Source: Ruminococcus sp. (GTDB lineage Bacteria > Bacillota > Clostridia > Oscillospirales > Acutalibacteraceae). Taken from it: 64,000 nt of DNA. The stretch spans positions 62,001 through 126,000 of the forward strand of contig JAFTHZ010000020.1 in assembly GCA_017457155.1 (NCBI GenBank), written 5' to 3'. Of this stretch, positions 27,845 through 36,000 are shown one piece after another. Every line of letters starts with the position of its first letter. Position 1 is the stretch's first letter. Both the position numbers and the translations under genes were made by a program. Below the pieces are notes generated by a model. It had not been told where the DNA came from. It was given only the letters and a program-made list of their open reading frames with translations, and did not search any database.

Positions 27845-28714
27845 TTATTTGTAATCCCAGTTGGGAATGTAGCTGTCATCTGCGGATTCCAGCTCCTGAG
27901 CATATCCGTCAAGCTCCAGAGCTAAAAGGTGGTCAAGAACCTTCTGGTATTCCCGCTTGGTGAGTTTTCTGTTGAGTTTCGGATGATTAAGCGCTTTGCC
28001 GTGGGGAATATACTGTCCCATCAGACTTACTGTGATGTTGCTGTCAAAATTTTCTTTGAGAATATTCAGTACGCCTATGCTGTTCTTGGTGTGACCCGGC
28101 AGAATAAGATGTCGTACAAGCACGCCTGACTGCGCAATTCCATCATCATTTATTTTCAGCTTACCTGTTTGTCTGAGCATTTCTGCCAGAGCTTTTGCAG
28201 CAACTTCCTTGTATTCTTCTACTCCTGAGTATTCTTCTCCCAAAGAATTATCAGAGTATTTGAAGTCAGGAAGATAGATATCAACAATACCTTCAAGGCT
28301 TCTCAGCGTCTCAATCCTTTCGTATCCGCCGCAGTTGTAAACTATTGGAATGTTTGGCTTGTAGATATCAAAGCTTTTGAGTATGGCAGGAAGGTACTGA
28401 GTAGCGCTGATAAGGTCGATGTTGTGTACGCCTTGTTCTTCAAGTTTTTTGTATTCCTCTGAGAGCTTTTCGGGAGTAATTTCAACCCCACGGTTTTCTG
28501 CAGAAATCTCATAGTTCTGACAATAAATACATTTCATTGTGCAACCTGAGAAGAAAATTGCGCCCGAACCTTTGTCACCGCTGATGCAGGGTTCCTCCCA
28601 ATAGTGGGGAGAGATGCGGGCGATTTTTGGAGCGGTTCCTGCTTTGCAGATTCCTTCACCTGTGTGCAATTCTCTGGTTGCTTTACATTTATGTGGGCAT
28701 ATGGAGCATATCAT
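27845..28714 (-). CDS. PflX-like radical SAM protein (COG1313)
   Basis: About 290-residue radical SAM protein of the PflA/PflX type. An N-terminal CSICPHKC region with a third Cys (GICKAG) precedes the EEPCISGDKGSG signature and the [4Fe-4S]-binding C-x3-C-x2-C in SGCTMKCIYCQNYEIS. Members are uncharacterised relatives of pyruvate formate-lyase activases. I prefer the ATG at 28714 (GGTGAT four bases upstream) over 28726, which lies too close to the predicted transcription start. No glycyl-radical enzyme is adjacent, so the target is unknown. Confidence 0.85.
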   Translation of the reverse strand: MICSICPHKCKATRELHTGEGICKAGTAPKIARISPHYWEEPCISGDKGSGAIFFSGCTMKCIYCQNYEISAENRGVEITPEKLSEEYKKLEEQGVHNIDLISATQYLPAILKSFDIYKPNIPIVYNCGGYERIETLRSLEGIVDIYLPDFKYSDNSLGEEYSGVEEYKEVAAKALAEMLRQTGKLKINDDGIAQSGVLVRHLILPGHTKNSIGVLNILKENFDSNITVSLMGQYIPHGKALNHPKLNRKLTKREYQKVLDHLLALELDGYAQELESADDSYIPNWDYK

Positions 28715-28730
28715 AAGTATCACCATATTG

Positions 28731-28758
28731 ATTATATCACAAGCAGAAAAATATGCAA
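28731..28758 (-). promoter_or_regulatory. Promoter of the PflX-like gene
   Basis: Minus strand TTGCAT (28758-28753), 16-base spacer, TATAAT (28736-28731). It is arranged back to back with the promoter of the ABC operon. Confidence 0.65.
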
Positions 28759-28776
28759 AGTATCTGTTGTTTTTTG

Positions 28777-28805
28777 TTGACAGAGAGGTTTTTGAACCTT
28801 ATAAT
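28777..28805 (+). promoter_or_regulatory. Perfect-consensus promoter with palindromic spacer for the ABC operon
   Basis: TTGACA (28777-28782), 17-base spacer, TATAAT (28800-28805), with both hexamers identical to the sigma-A consensus. The spacer holds a palindrome AGGTT-TTTG-AACCT (28786-28799), a likely operator for a repressor that would need to hold down so strong a promoter. Confidence 0.8.
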
Positions 28806-28811
28806 CGAACT

Positions 28812-29046
28812 ATGCTGATCACGAGGAAATATCAGTAATTTGTATATGTTTTTCTGACCTTGTACGCATACAGATTTTGTTCACGAGGGCAGAGGTATCT
28901 CAGCATACACAGATTTATTTGCAGAACTACTATGATCTGTGTACGGTACTATCTGCAGCTGATGGAAGGATTCAGCCGACAATTATCTTAAGTCGGCACA
29001 CTGGTGACACAGGTCACCACAGGTTCCCGTGTTAGGAGGGAAAATT
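28812..29046 (+). promoter_or_regulatory. Structured 5' leader of the ABC operon (candidate riboswitch or attenuator)
   Basis: About 235 nt of untranslated leader with consecutive inverted repeats: TACACAGAT/ATCTGTGTA (28906-28914 and 28935-28943), GCTGA/TCAGC, GCCGAC/GTCGGC, TGGTGAC/GTCACCA. A final TTCCC can pair with GGGAA, which overlaps the ribosome-binding site AGGAGGG (29034-29040). Sequestering that site suggests control of translation. I do not recognise a known riboswitch class. Confidence 0.5.
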
Positions 29047-30096
29047 TTGGAAAATAAAGAAATAATGATTAAAGTCAAGGACCTTCGCAAGGAGTTTCGT
29101 AAAGCTGTGAAGGAACCCGGACTTAAGGGAAGTTTCAAGGCTCTCTTTAATCCTAAGTATGATATTGTGAAGGCAGTGGATGGCATAAGTTTTGAGGTGC
29201 CTAAGGGCGAGATAATCGGATTTATCGGACCCAACGGAGCAGGAAAGAGCACAGTTATCAAGATGCTCACGGGAATCCTCACTCCCACATCCGGCGAATG
29301 TTGTATTGACGGAAAGATTCCTACAGAGAATCGTAAGGAATACGTTAAAGAAATTGGTGTTGTGTTCGGACAGAGAACTCAGCTTTGGTGGGACCTTGCG
29401 CTCAGAGAAACCTATATGGTTCTCAAGGAGATATACGAAATACCCGAGGATGCATATAAAGAGCGTATGGCCTTTCTCAATGAGGTTCTTGAGCTTGATG
29501 ATTTTATCACAAGTCCCGTTCGTACTCTGTCGCTCGGTCAGCGAATGAGAGCTGATATAGCCGCATCACTTCTTCATAATCCCAAGGTGTTGTTTCTTGA
29601 TGAGCCTACCATCGGACTGGATGTTGTTGTTAAGGATAACATACGTAAGGCCATCAAAAAGATCAGCGAGGAAAGCGGTACAACAGTTATCCTCACAACC
29701 CACGACCTTGAGGATATAGAACTTTTGTGCAAGCGTATTGTTATGATTGATAAAGGTAAGAAAGTCTTTGACGGAGAGCTTTCTGAGCTTCGTCGCAGAT
29801 ACGGACAGATGCGTGAGCTGAAGTTTGAGCTGAAAAATCCTGATGATTTTGAGAAGCTTTCTTACAAAAAAGACTTTTCCTTTGCTGACGATGATCTGAG
29901 TATAGACAGAACAGGCGGCACTGTTAACGTCCGTTTCAACAGCGATGTTGTTACAGTTGAGAAAATGCTTTCATATACTTTGTCTAAGGTTCATGTAAAG
30001 GATATTAATGTTAAGGATGCAGATATCGAGGAGATTATCCGCAGACTTTATCTCGGAGGAGGCGAAACAGATGAAACGGCTGATTCGCATCTATAA
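29047..30096 (+). CDS. ABC exporter ATPase (COG4586 type)
   Basis: ATP-binding subunit, about 349 residues, of the COG4586/4587/3694 three-gene ABC-2 exporter. Walker A GPNGAGKST is near residue 60, the LSLGQRMRADIA signature near 160 and Walker B VLFLDEPTIGLD near 180, followed by a C-terminal domain of about 100 residues typical of this subgroup. I chose the TTG at 29047, which is spaced six bases from AGGAGGG; a GTG at 29029 would lie upstream of that ribosome-binding site. It overlaps the next gene by 26 bases. Substrate not known for the family. Confidence 0.88.
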   Translation: MENKEIMIKVKDLRKEFRKAVKEPGLKGSFKALFNPKYDIVKAVDGISFEVPKGEIIGFIGPNGAGKSTVIKMLTGILTPTSGECCIDGKIPTENRKEYVKEIGVVFGQRTQLWWDLALRETYMVLKEIYEIPEDAYKERMAFLNEVLELDDFITSPVRTLSLGQRMRADIAASLLHNPKVLFLDEPTIGLDVVVKDNIRKAIKKISEESGTTVILTTHDLEDIELLCKRIVMIDKGKKVFDGELSELRRRYGQMRELKFELKNPDDFEKLSYKKDFSFADDDLSIDRTGGTVNVRFNSDVVTVEKMLSYTLSKVHVKDINVKDADIEEIIRRLYLGGGETDETADSHL

Positions 30097-30886
30097 GCCT
30101 TTTACGAGAGCAGGACTTCTGGAGATGGTAACATACAGAGTAAACTTTCTTTTCTTTCTTCTGGGAGAGATCATGAGATGCTTTGTAATGTTCTTTGTAT
30201 GGAAGGCTGTGTTTGACAGCTCGGACAGTTCCACGTTGTATGGCTTTACTTATGACAATATGGTGGTGTACCTTTTTATCACTTTCCTCTGCGGATACAT
30301 TACATATTCCGATGGTTCCTATGCAGTAGGTAAGGAGATTCTCGATGGTTCAATCGCTATGCGTATGATAAAGCCCGTGGACTTTGATATGTGCTTTTTG
30401 TTTCAGGAACTTGGCGGAAAAATCCTCCAGCTGCTGATAGTGTTTGCACCCATTACAATCGGAGTCGAAACCTACCGCTGGATTGCAAATGGCGCATTCA
30501 TGATGAATGTTCCTATGTTCTTCTTATTTATATTGAGCTTGCTCTTAGCCTACGGAATAAACTTCTTCTTCAATGTTATCTACGGCTTCCTTGCTTTTTA
30601 TCTGAAGAATCTGTGGGGAACAGGAATTATCAAAAACGTTATTATGGACTTTCTGTCGGGAGCTACCGTGCCTCTGGCGTTTATGGGATCTTTCGGCAAA
30701 GCTTTGGGATATCTGCCCTTTGCGTCTTTGTCCTATACACCCGTTATGATTTATATGGGTATGTACAGTCCTTTGGAAATCATATTCTATATGAGTCTGC
30801 AGCTGGTGTGGCTTGTTGTCTTCATAGTTTCATCCAAGCTTGTTCTCTCAAGTGCCATGAAACGTCTGGTTGTTCACGGAGGTTGA
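30071..30886 (+). CDS. ABC exporter permease 1 (COG4587 type)
   Basis: 271-residue, six-segment membrane protein starting MKRLIRIYKPFTRAGL. I chose the ATG at 30071, which has GGAGGAGG just upstream inside the ATPase gene; the open frame to 30008 lacks this. The family (COG4587) pairs with a second permease and the COG4586 ATPase. A LLEMVTYRVNFLFFLLGEI first helix and a long hydrophobic core of 165-200 fit this. Co-translated with its neighbours. Confidence 0.85.
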   Translation: MKRLIRIYKPFTRAGLLEMVTYRVNFLFFLLGEIMRCFVMFFVWKAVFDSSDSSTLYGFTYDNMVVYLFITFLCGYITYSDGSYAVGKEILDGSIAMRMIKPVDFDMCFLFQELGGKILQLLIVFAPITIGVETYRWIANGAFMMNVPMFFLFILSLLLAYGINFFFNVIYGFLAFYLKNLWGTGIIKNVIMDFLSGATVPLAFMGSFGKALGYLPFASLSYTPVMIYMGMYSPLEIIFYMSLQLVWLVVFIVSSKLVLSSAMKRLVVHGG

Positions 30887-30890
30887 TGCT

Positions 30891-31718
30891 ATGATGAGAT
30901 ATATAAGATTACATAAGATTTTTATCAAGCAGGACCTGAAAAAGCTGATGGAGTATAAGGTCGACTTTCTTCTTGGAGCAGTTGGTTTTCTGCTTGAGCA
31001 GGCAGCGCAGATTCTTTGTCTGGGTATAATCTTTGCAGGAATTCCCGCTTTGTGTTATACGGTTGACGGAGTGGTTGTTGATTCCTGGGGATTCAACGAG
31101 GTTCTGTTTATCTATGGATTCTCGCTTATTCCCAAGGGTATTGATCATCTGTTCTTTGATAATCTCTGGGGACTTGGCTACTGGATTGTGGACAAAGGTG
31201 ACTTTGATAAATACCTTACCCGTCCTATCAACTCCTGGTTCTATGTTTTGTGTGAGAAGTTCTGTGTGGATGCTTTGGGCGAGATCATTATAGGAATAGT
31301 TCTGATAATTTACAGCACACTTTCTATGCCTGCACAGGTAGCTGATGCCATTAACTGGTGGAGGGTGCTTCCTGTACTGGCGGTTATGCCTTTTGCAATT
31401 CTCATCTTTACATCTATAAAGACCGCCACTGCCGCCATCTCTTTCTGGACAAAGCGCAGCGGCCATATCACTCATATGTGTTACATGACAAACGAATTTG
31501 CAAAATATCCCACAAAGATATATAATACATTTATAAAGACAGCCATAACATTTGTGCTTCCTTTTGCGCTGACAGCATACTATCCTGCGATTTATATTCT
31601 CAGGGGCGAGAGTGTGTGGAGTCTGCCTGTTACAGTACTTGTGTCATTGGCACTTTTCGGAATTTCACAGCTTATCTGGTACAGAGGAATTTCCTCATAC
31701 GAATCTGCAGGTAGCTGA
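30891..31718 (+). CDS. ABC exporter permease 2 (COG3694 type)
   Basis: 275-residue membrane protein with six predicted helices, starting MMRYIRLHKIFIKQDLKKLMEYKVDF, a leader very like permease 1 and typical of COG3694. The ATG at 30891 lies seven bases after GGAGG (30879-30883) at the end of the previous gene. It should form a heterodimeric pore with permease 1. It is followed after 15 bases by the ROK-like gene, so all four genes are probably one transcript. Confidence 0.85.
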   Translation: MMRYIRLHKIFIKQDLKKLMEYKVDFLLGAVGFLLEQAAQILCLGIIFAGIPALCYTVDGVVVDSWGFNEVLFIYGFSLIPKGIDHLFFDNLWGLGYWIVDKGDFDKYLTRPINSWFYVLCEKFCVDALGEIIIGIVLIIYSTLSMPAQVADAINWWRVLPVLAVMPFAILIFTSIKTATAAISFWTKRSGHITHMCYMTNEFAKYPTKIYNTFIKTAITFVLPFALTAYYPAIYILRGESVWSLPVTVLVSLALFGISQLIWYRGISSYESAGS

Positions 31719-31733
31719 TAAGGAGACAGGGAA

Positions 31734-32825
31734 ATGAATAATCCCTTTGTTTTTCGCAGTGAATCTCAGAAAAAAGAATATATTTCCCACCTGTGTTCCA
31801 TCAACAGGGTCCGAATTGCCAGAGTTCCCGTCAAGGGTATCGATGACAATATAGAGGGGATGATGGCAAACGAGGTTTTTTCTGCCAAGGTTATCAGCGA
31901 CGATGTACGTGCAACCGCAGAGAAAATGGGGCTTGATGTGTCATCCTACTCTCACAGGGACCTTCCCAGACTTTTGTCTGAGGGACTCACCTCTGATGAT
32001 ATGAAGCTTCGCAGTATTGCCACCCGCTTGTCCACAAAGTACGGAAATCGTCTGGGTCTTATACTGTTAACTCTTCGTACAGGACTTGATGAGAACCGAC
32101 AAGCTCGAAAGAACTGGCAGAGTATCCACTGGAACTACTGGGCAAATATTAAGAATGTGATTCTTACCGGTGGACTTGCCAGTGGTATGCTTGGCAAAAG
32201 AATCAAGGAACAGATTCAGTACGTATTCGATGTAGCAGGGGAGAAACCCTATAATATACAGATTTATGAGAATTCCTCTCATATAGGTGCCATGGGTTGT
32301 GCTCGTCTTGTGGAGGATAGTGATAAGACCTTTGCGGTTCTTGATATGGGACAGACCAACATAAAGCGCTGTATTATCAGAAAGCGTGGGGGAGAGATCT
32401 CCAATGTCACTACACTGGAGACTGTTCCGTCCATAAATATGGATCTGGATTATGCTGATACAGAGGAGAATTACAGCCGTGCTTTAGCTCTTCATAAATA
32501 TATTCTTAATGTAGTATGTGATGTGTGCAGGAGGATAGAGGCTTCTGATGACAGCGAGGAAGAGGTTATAATCAGCATAGCCAATTATGTTGTAGGTGGT
32601 ATTCTCAACCCTCACAGGGGAGGATATGCAAAGCTGAGCCTGTTGTCCGCAGACTATGCAAGGATGCTAACCGACGAGGTGTCTTCCAGAATGCATCGTA
32701 CGGTTAAGGTTCGTCTTGTACATGACGGAACGGCTATTGCCCTTAATTTCCGCGATACAGAGGATACGGTGTGTATCTCTCTGGGTACGGCATTCGGTGT
32801 GGGATTCCCGGTTATGGATGTATAA
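31734..32825 (+). CDS. ROK/ASKHA sugar-kinase-like protein, apparently circularly permuted
   Basis: 363-residue protein with the motifs of ROK-type sugar kinases in an unusual order. The adenosine-binding-like VILTGGLASGMLG segment, normally C-terminal, is at about 141-151. The phosphate-1 motif VLDMGQTNIKR, normally at the N-terminus, is at 202-212. The catalytic-Asp region VHDGTAIAL is at 329-337 (D331), and the phosphate-2 motif SLGTAFGVGF is at 349-358. The first 140 residues are mostly helical. It is last gene of the ABC operon. Enzymatic activity and substrate are inferred only from motifs. An alternative is a degenerate, non-catalytic ASKHA protein. Confidence 0.6.
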   Translation: MNNPFVFRSESQKKEYISHLCSINRVRIARVPVKGIDDNIEGMMANEVFSAKVISDDVRATAEKMGLDVSSYSHRDLPRLLSEGLTSDDMKLRSIATRLSTKYGNRLGLILLTLRTGLDENRQARKNWQSIHWNYWANIKNVILTGGLASGMLGKRIKEQIQYVFDVAGEKPYNIQIYENSSHIGAMGCARLVEDSDKTFAVLDMGQTNIKRCIIRKRGGEISNVTTLETVPSINMDLDYADTEENYSRALALHKYILNVVCDVCRRIEASDDSEEEVIISIANYVVGGILNPHRGGYAKLSLLSADYARMLTDEVSSRMHRTVKVRLVHDGTAIALNFRDTEDTVCISLGTAFGVGFPVMDV

Positions 32826-32847
32826 TGACCTTTCAATAATCATAAGG

Positions 32848-32880
32848 AAGACAGCTGACCTTTGTTGGCTGTCTTTTTTT
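32848..32880 (+). terminator. Terminator of the ABC/ROK-like operon
   Basis: GACAGC...GCTGTC hairpin followed by seven or more T, just after the ROK-like stop. Confidence 0.88.
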
Positions 32881-32978
32881 GTGCAAAATAGTGCCATGTG
32901 ACGAATTTTTAAGTCGAAATCCCTTTGTCAAATATCAATGTGTACAAATTATTGGAAAAATTATTGTGCATTTCGTGG

Positions 32979-33029
32979 GCAAAAAATAAATATAAAAGTG
33001 TTTATTTTTTGCTTTTCCTATGCTATAAT
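32979..33029 (+). promoter_or_regulatory. Pullulanase promoter with large inverted repeat
   Basis: An extended −10 TGCTATAAT (33021-33029) lies 8 bases after a perfect 12-bp inverted repeat, GCAAAAAATAAA (32979-32990) and TTTATTTTTTGC (33001-33012), with a 10-base gap. The right arm overlaps the −35 position, for which no good consensus exists. This suggests an activator or repressor site that governs starch-induced expression. Confidence 0.65.
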
Positions 33030-33078
33030 ATACGATGAATAAAGTGCGGAATAACGCACAGAAAAGGAGAGGATTTAT

Positions 33079-36000
33079 TTGAAATTCAGAAGAATGGTTT
33101 CTATGCTTCTCTGCGTTCTGATGATTGCAAGCATTGCATGCACAGCAGTTGTCAGCACCAGCGCTGCAGAAACAACCACAGCTGAAACCGGTGCAAACCT
33201 CGGTACCTACTACAACGTAGACTACCTCGAGGCAGAAGCTAAGGCTTATCTGGCTACTCAGAAAGATAAGTCTCAGACAGATCTGGGTGCCAACTATACT
33301 CCCGAGTCCACAACTTGGAATGTATGGTCTCCCAACGCCACCAGAATCCAGCTGAAGCTTTACTCAACAGGCTCCGATATGGAGAGTGGTGCAGAGTCCC
33401 TCGGCAAGTACGAGATGACCTTCAACTCCAAGACAAGTGTTTGGTCTATCGAGCTTGACGGCGACTATGCAGATGTTTATTACACCTACGTAATCACTAC
33501 ACCTGCAGGCACAAACGAGACAGCAGACATCTATGCTAAGGCAGCAGGTGTCAACGGCAACCGTTCCATGGTTGTTGACCTTGACGCTACTGATCCCGAC
33601 GGTTGGGATAAGGACGAGCACGTATTTATCAACCAGACAGACGAGCCTGTTTGGGAGGTACATATCGCTGACCTTACCGCAAACGACAACTCCGGCGTAG
33701 ATAAGAACTACCAGGGCAAGTACCTTGGCTTTGCAGAGGGTGGTCTCACCATCAACGGCAAGGACGGTGCTAAGAGCGTTGGTATCGACTACCTGGTTGA
33801 GCAGGGAATCAAGGCTGTACACATTCAGTGTCCCTTCGACTTTGCTTCCGGTGACGAGACAAACGCAGAGTCCTACAACTGGGGTTACGATCCCAAGAAC
33901 TACAACGTACCCGAGGGTATGTATTCCACAAACCCCTATGACGGTAACGTTAGAATCAATGAGTTCAAGCAGCTTATCCAGGCACTCCATGACAGAGACA
34001 TCACTGTTATCATGGGTGTTGTATTCAACCACACATACGTAACCGAGCAGTCTTCCTTCACATACACTGTTCCCGGCTACTACTACAGAATGTCCAGTTC
34101 AACATTCTACATCAACGCTACAGGCTGTGGTAATACCCTTGCATCTGATAAGGCAATGTTCAACAGCTACATGCTCAACTCTCTCAGATACTGGGTTGAG
34201 GAGTATCACATCGACGGTTTCCGTTTCGACCTGATGGCTGCTCACGACTACCAGACAATGAACGAGATCAGAGCAATGTTTGATGGTATGTACAACGGCG
34301 AAGGCAAGAAGATCTTCATGTATGGTGAGCCTTGGACAGCAGGTTCCTCTTCAGGTCTTGCAGGTTCCAACGAGGCATCTTCTGCAAACCTCGGCAAGTT
34401 CAGCTCCAACGTTGCAGCATTCAACTCTCACACAAGACAGGCTCTCCACGGTTCTGAGGGCGGTACAACCAAGGGTTGGATCCAGGGTGCTCCCACTGCT
34501 GCATACGCAAACACTCTGAAGGCTGGCGTTACAGGTACATTCCTCCAGGCAAAGTACCCCAACCAGTCCGTTAACTATGCTGACTGTCATGACGGCGTTA
34601 CTATCTGGGATAACATCCTGATGGCTCAGAGAGCTGCATCTGTTTCCAACACAGCAGGCTTTGACACAACAAACGCTACATACAGAGCACAGCTCAGAAC
34701 ATACTTCGCATATCTGTTCACAACACAGGGTATTCCCTTCACACTGGCAGGTTCCGAGTTTGCACGTACAAAGTACGGCAACGGTAACTCCTACAACCTG
34801 GGCGATATCAACGCATTCGATTGGGATAGAATCGAGACATACGCAACTGAGGTTGCATATGCAAAGGGTCTGCGTCAGATCCGTTCTGCATTCAGCCCCT
34901 TCAAGAACGGCACAACCAAGAACACTGTTACATGGCTGACAACTTCCAGCGCAAACGGCATCCTTGCTTACTCCCTCAGCAACACTAAGGCAGGCGAGTG
35001 GTCCAAGGCTATCGTTGCTGTGAACAACGGTGCAGCTGGTACTGTTACACTTCCCTCCGGCACATGGACAATCGTAGCTAACGGCGAGAAGGCTGGCCTC
35101 ACATCTCTGGGCACAGCTACCGGTACATACAGCATCGGCGCAAACAGCTCCGCAATCCTTGTACAGGGCACAACAACTGCTACTGCTCCCACATACGAGA
35201 CAGTTACAGTTAACCACTATGTTGGCGACGAGCTCATCAAGTCTTCCGAGACAGTATACGAGGTAGGCACAACTTGGAGAGCAACTCCCGACGCATACAC
35301 AATCTTCGATCACAACATCACCGACATCAAGTACGAGGTTGGTACAAAGGATGGCGACTCTGTATACGGCACAGTTACAAAGGGCCAGAATGTTGTTGTT
35401 AACTACTACTATGAGCAGTTCAACGAGAGCGGCTACCTGACAGTTAAGTATGTTGACGAGTCCGGCGCTTCCGTTAAACCTGACATCACCTACAGAATGC
35501 TCGATGGTTCCGAGTTCAACGTTCCCTTCGATAACGTTGCAGGCTTCGAGCTCGTATCTGATAAGTATCCCGAGAACTTCAAGGGTACATTCGACGCATC
35601 AAATCCCGAGGTCATCTCCTTCGTTTACAAGGCACTTGACTCCGACAAGATCACTGTTTACTACTACAATGCACTTGGCAGCGGCAAGCTCAGAATGTAT
35701 GCATATACAGAGACTGAGGATAAGCCTCTCGGCGCATGGGACAACTCTCTCCAGGATATGGAGCTGGTAACAAACGCAGCAGAGCTTCCCGAGGGCGAGA
35801 CAACCGGCAACTGGTACAAGAAGGTTATCGATTCCTCCAACAACCAGCTGGATTACTTCCCCGCAAGCTGTAAGGTAATGTTCCTCCTGTCCGGTCAGGG
35901 CAAGCAGGAGCCTCTTAACGGTGAGGCAGGATACGATGCATCCGGTACAATCTATGTTAAGAACAAGATCGTTACCTTCAATGCAAAGGTTATCACATCT

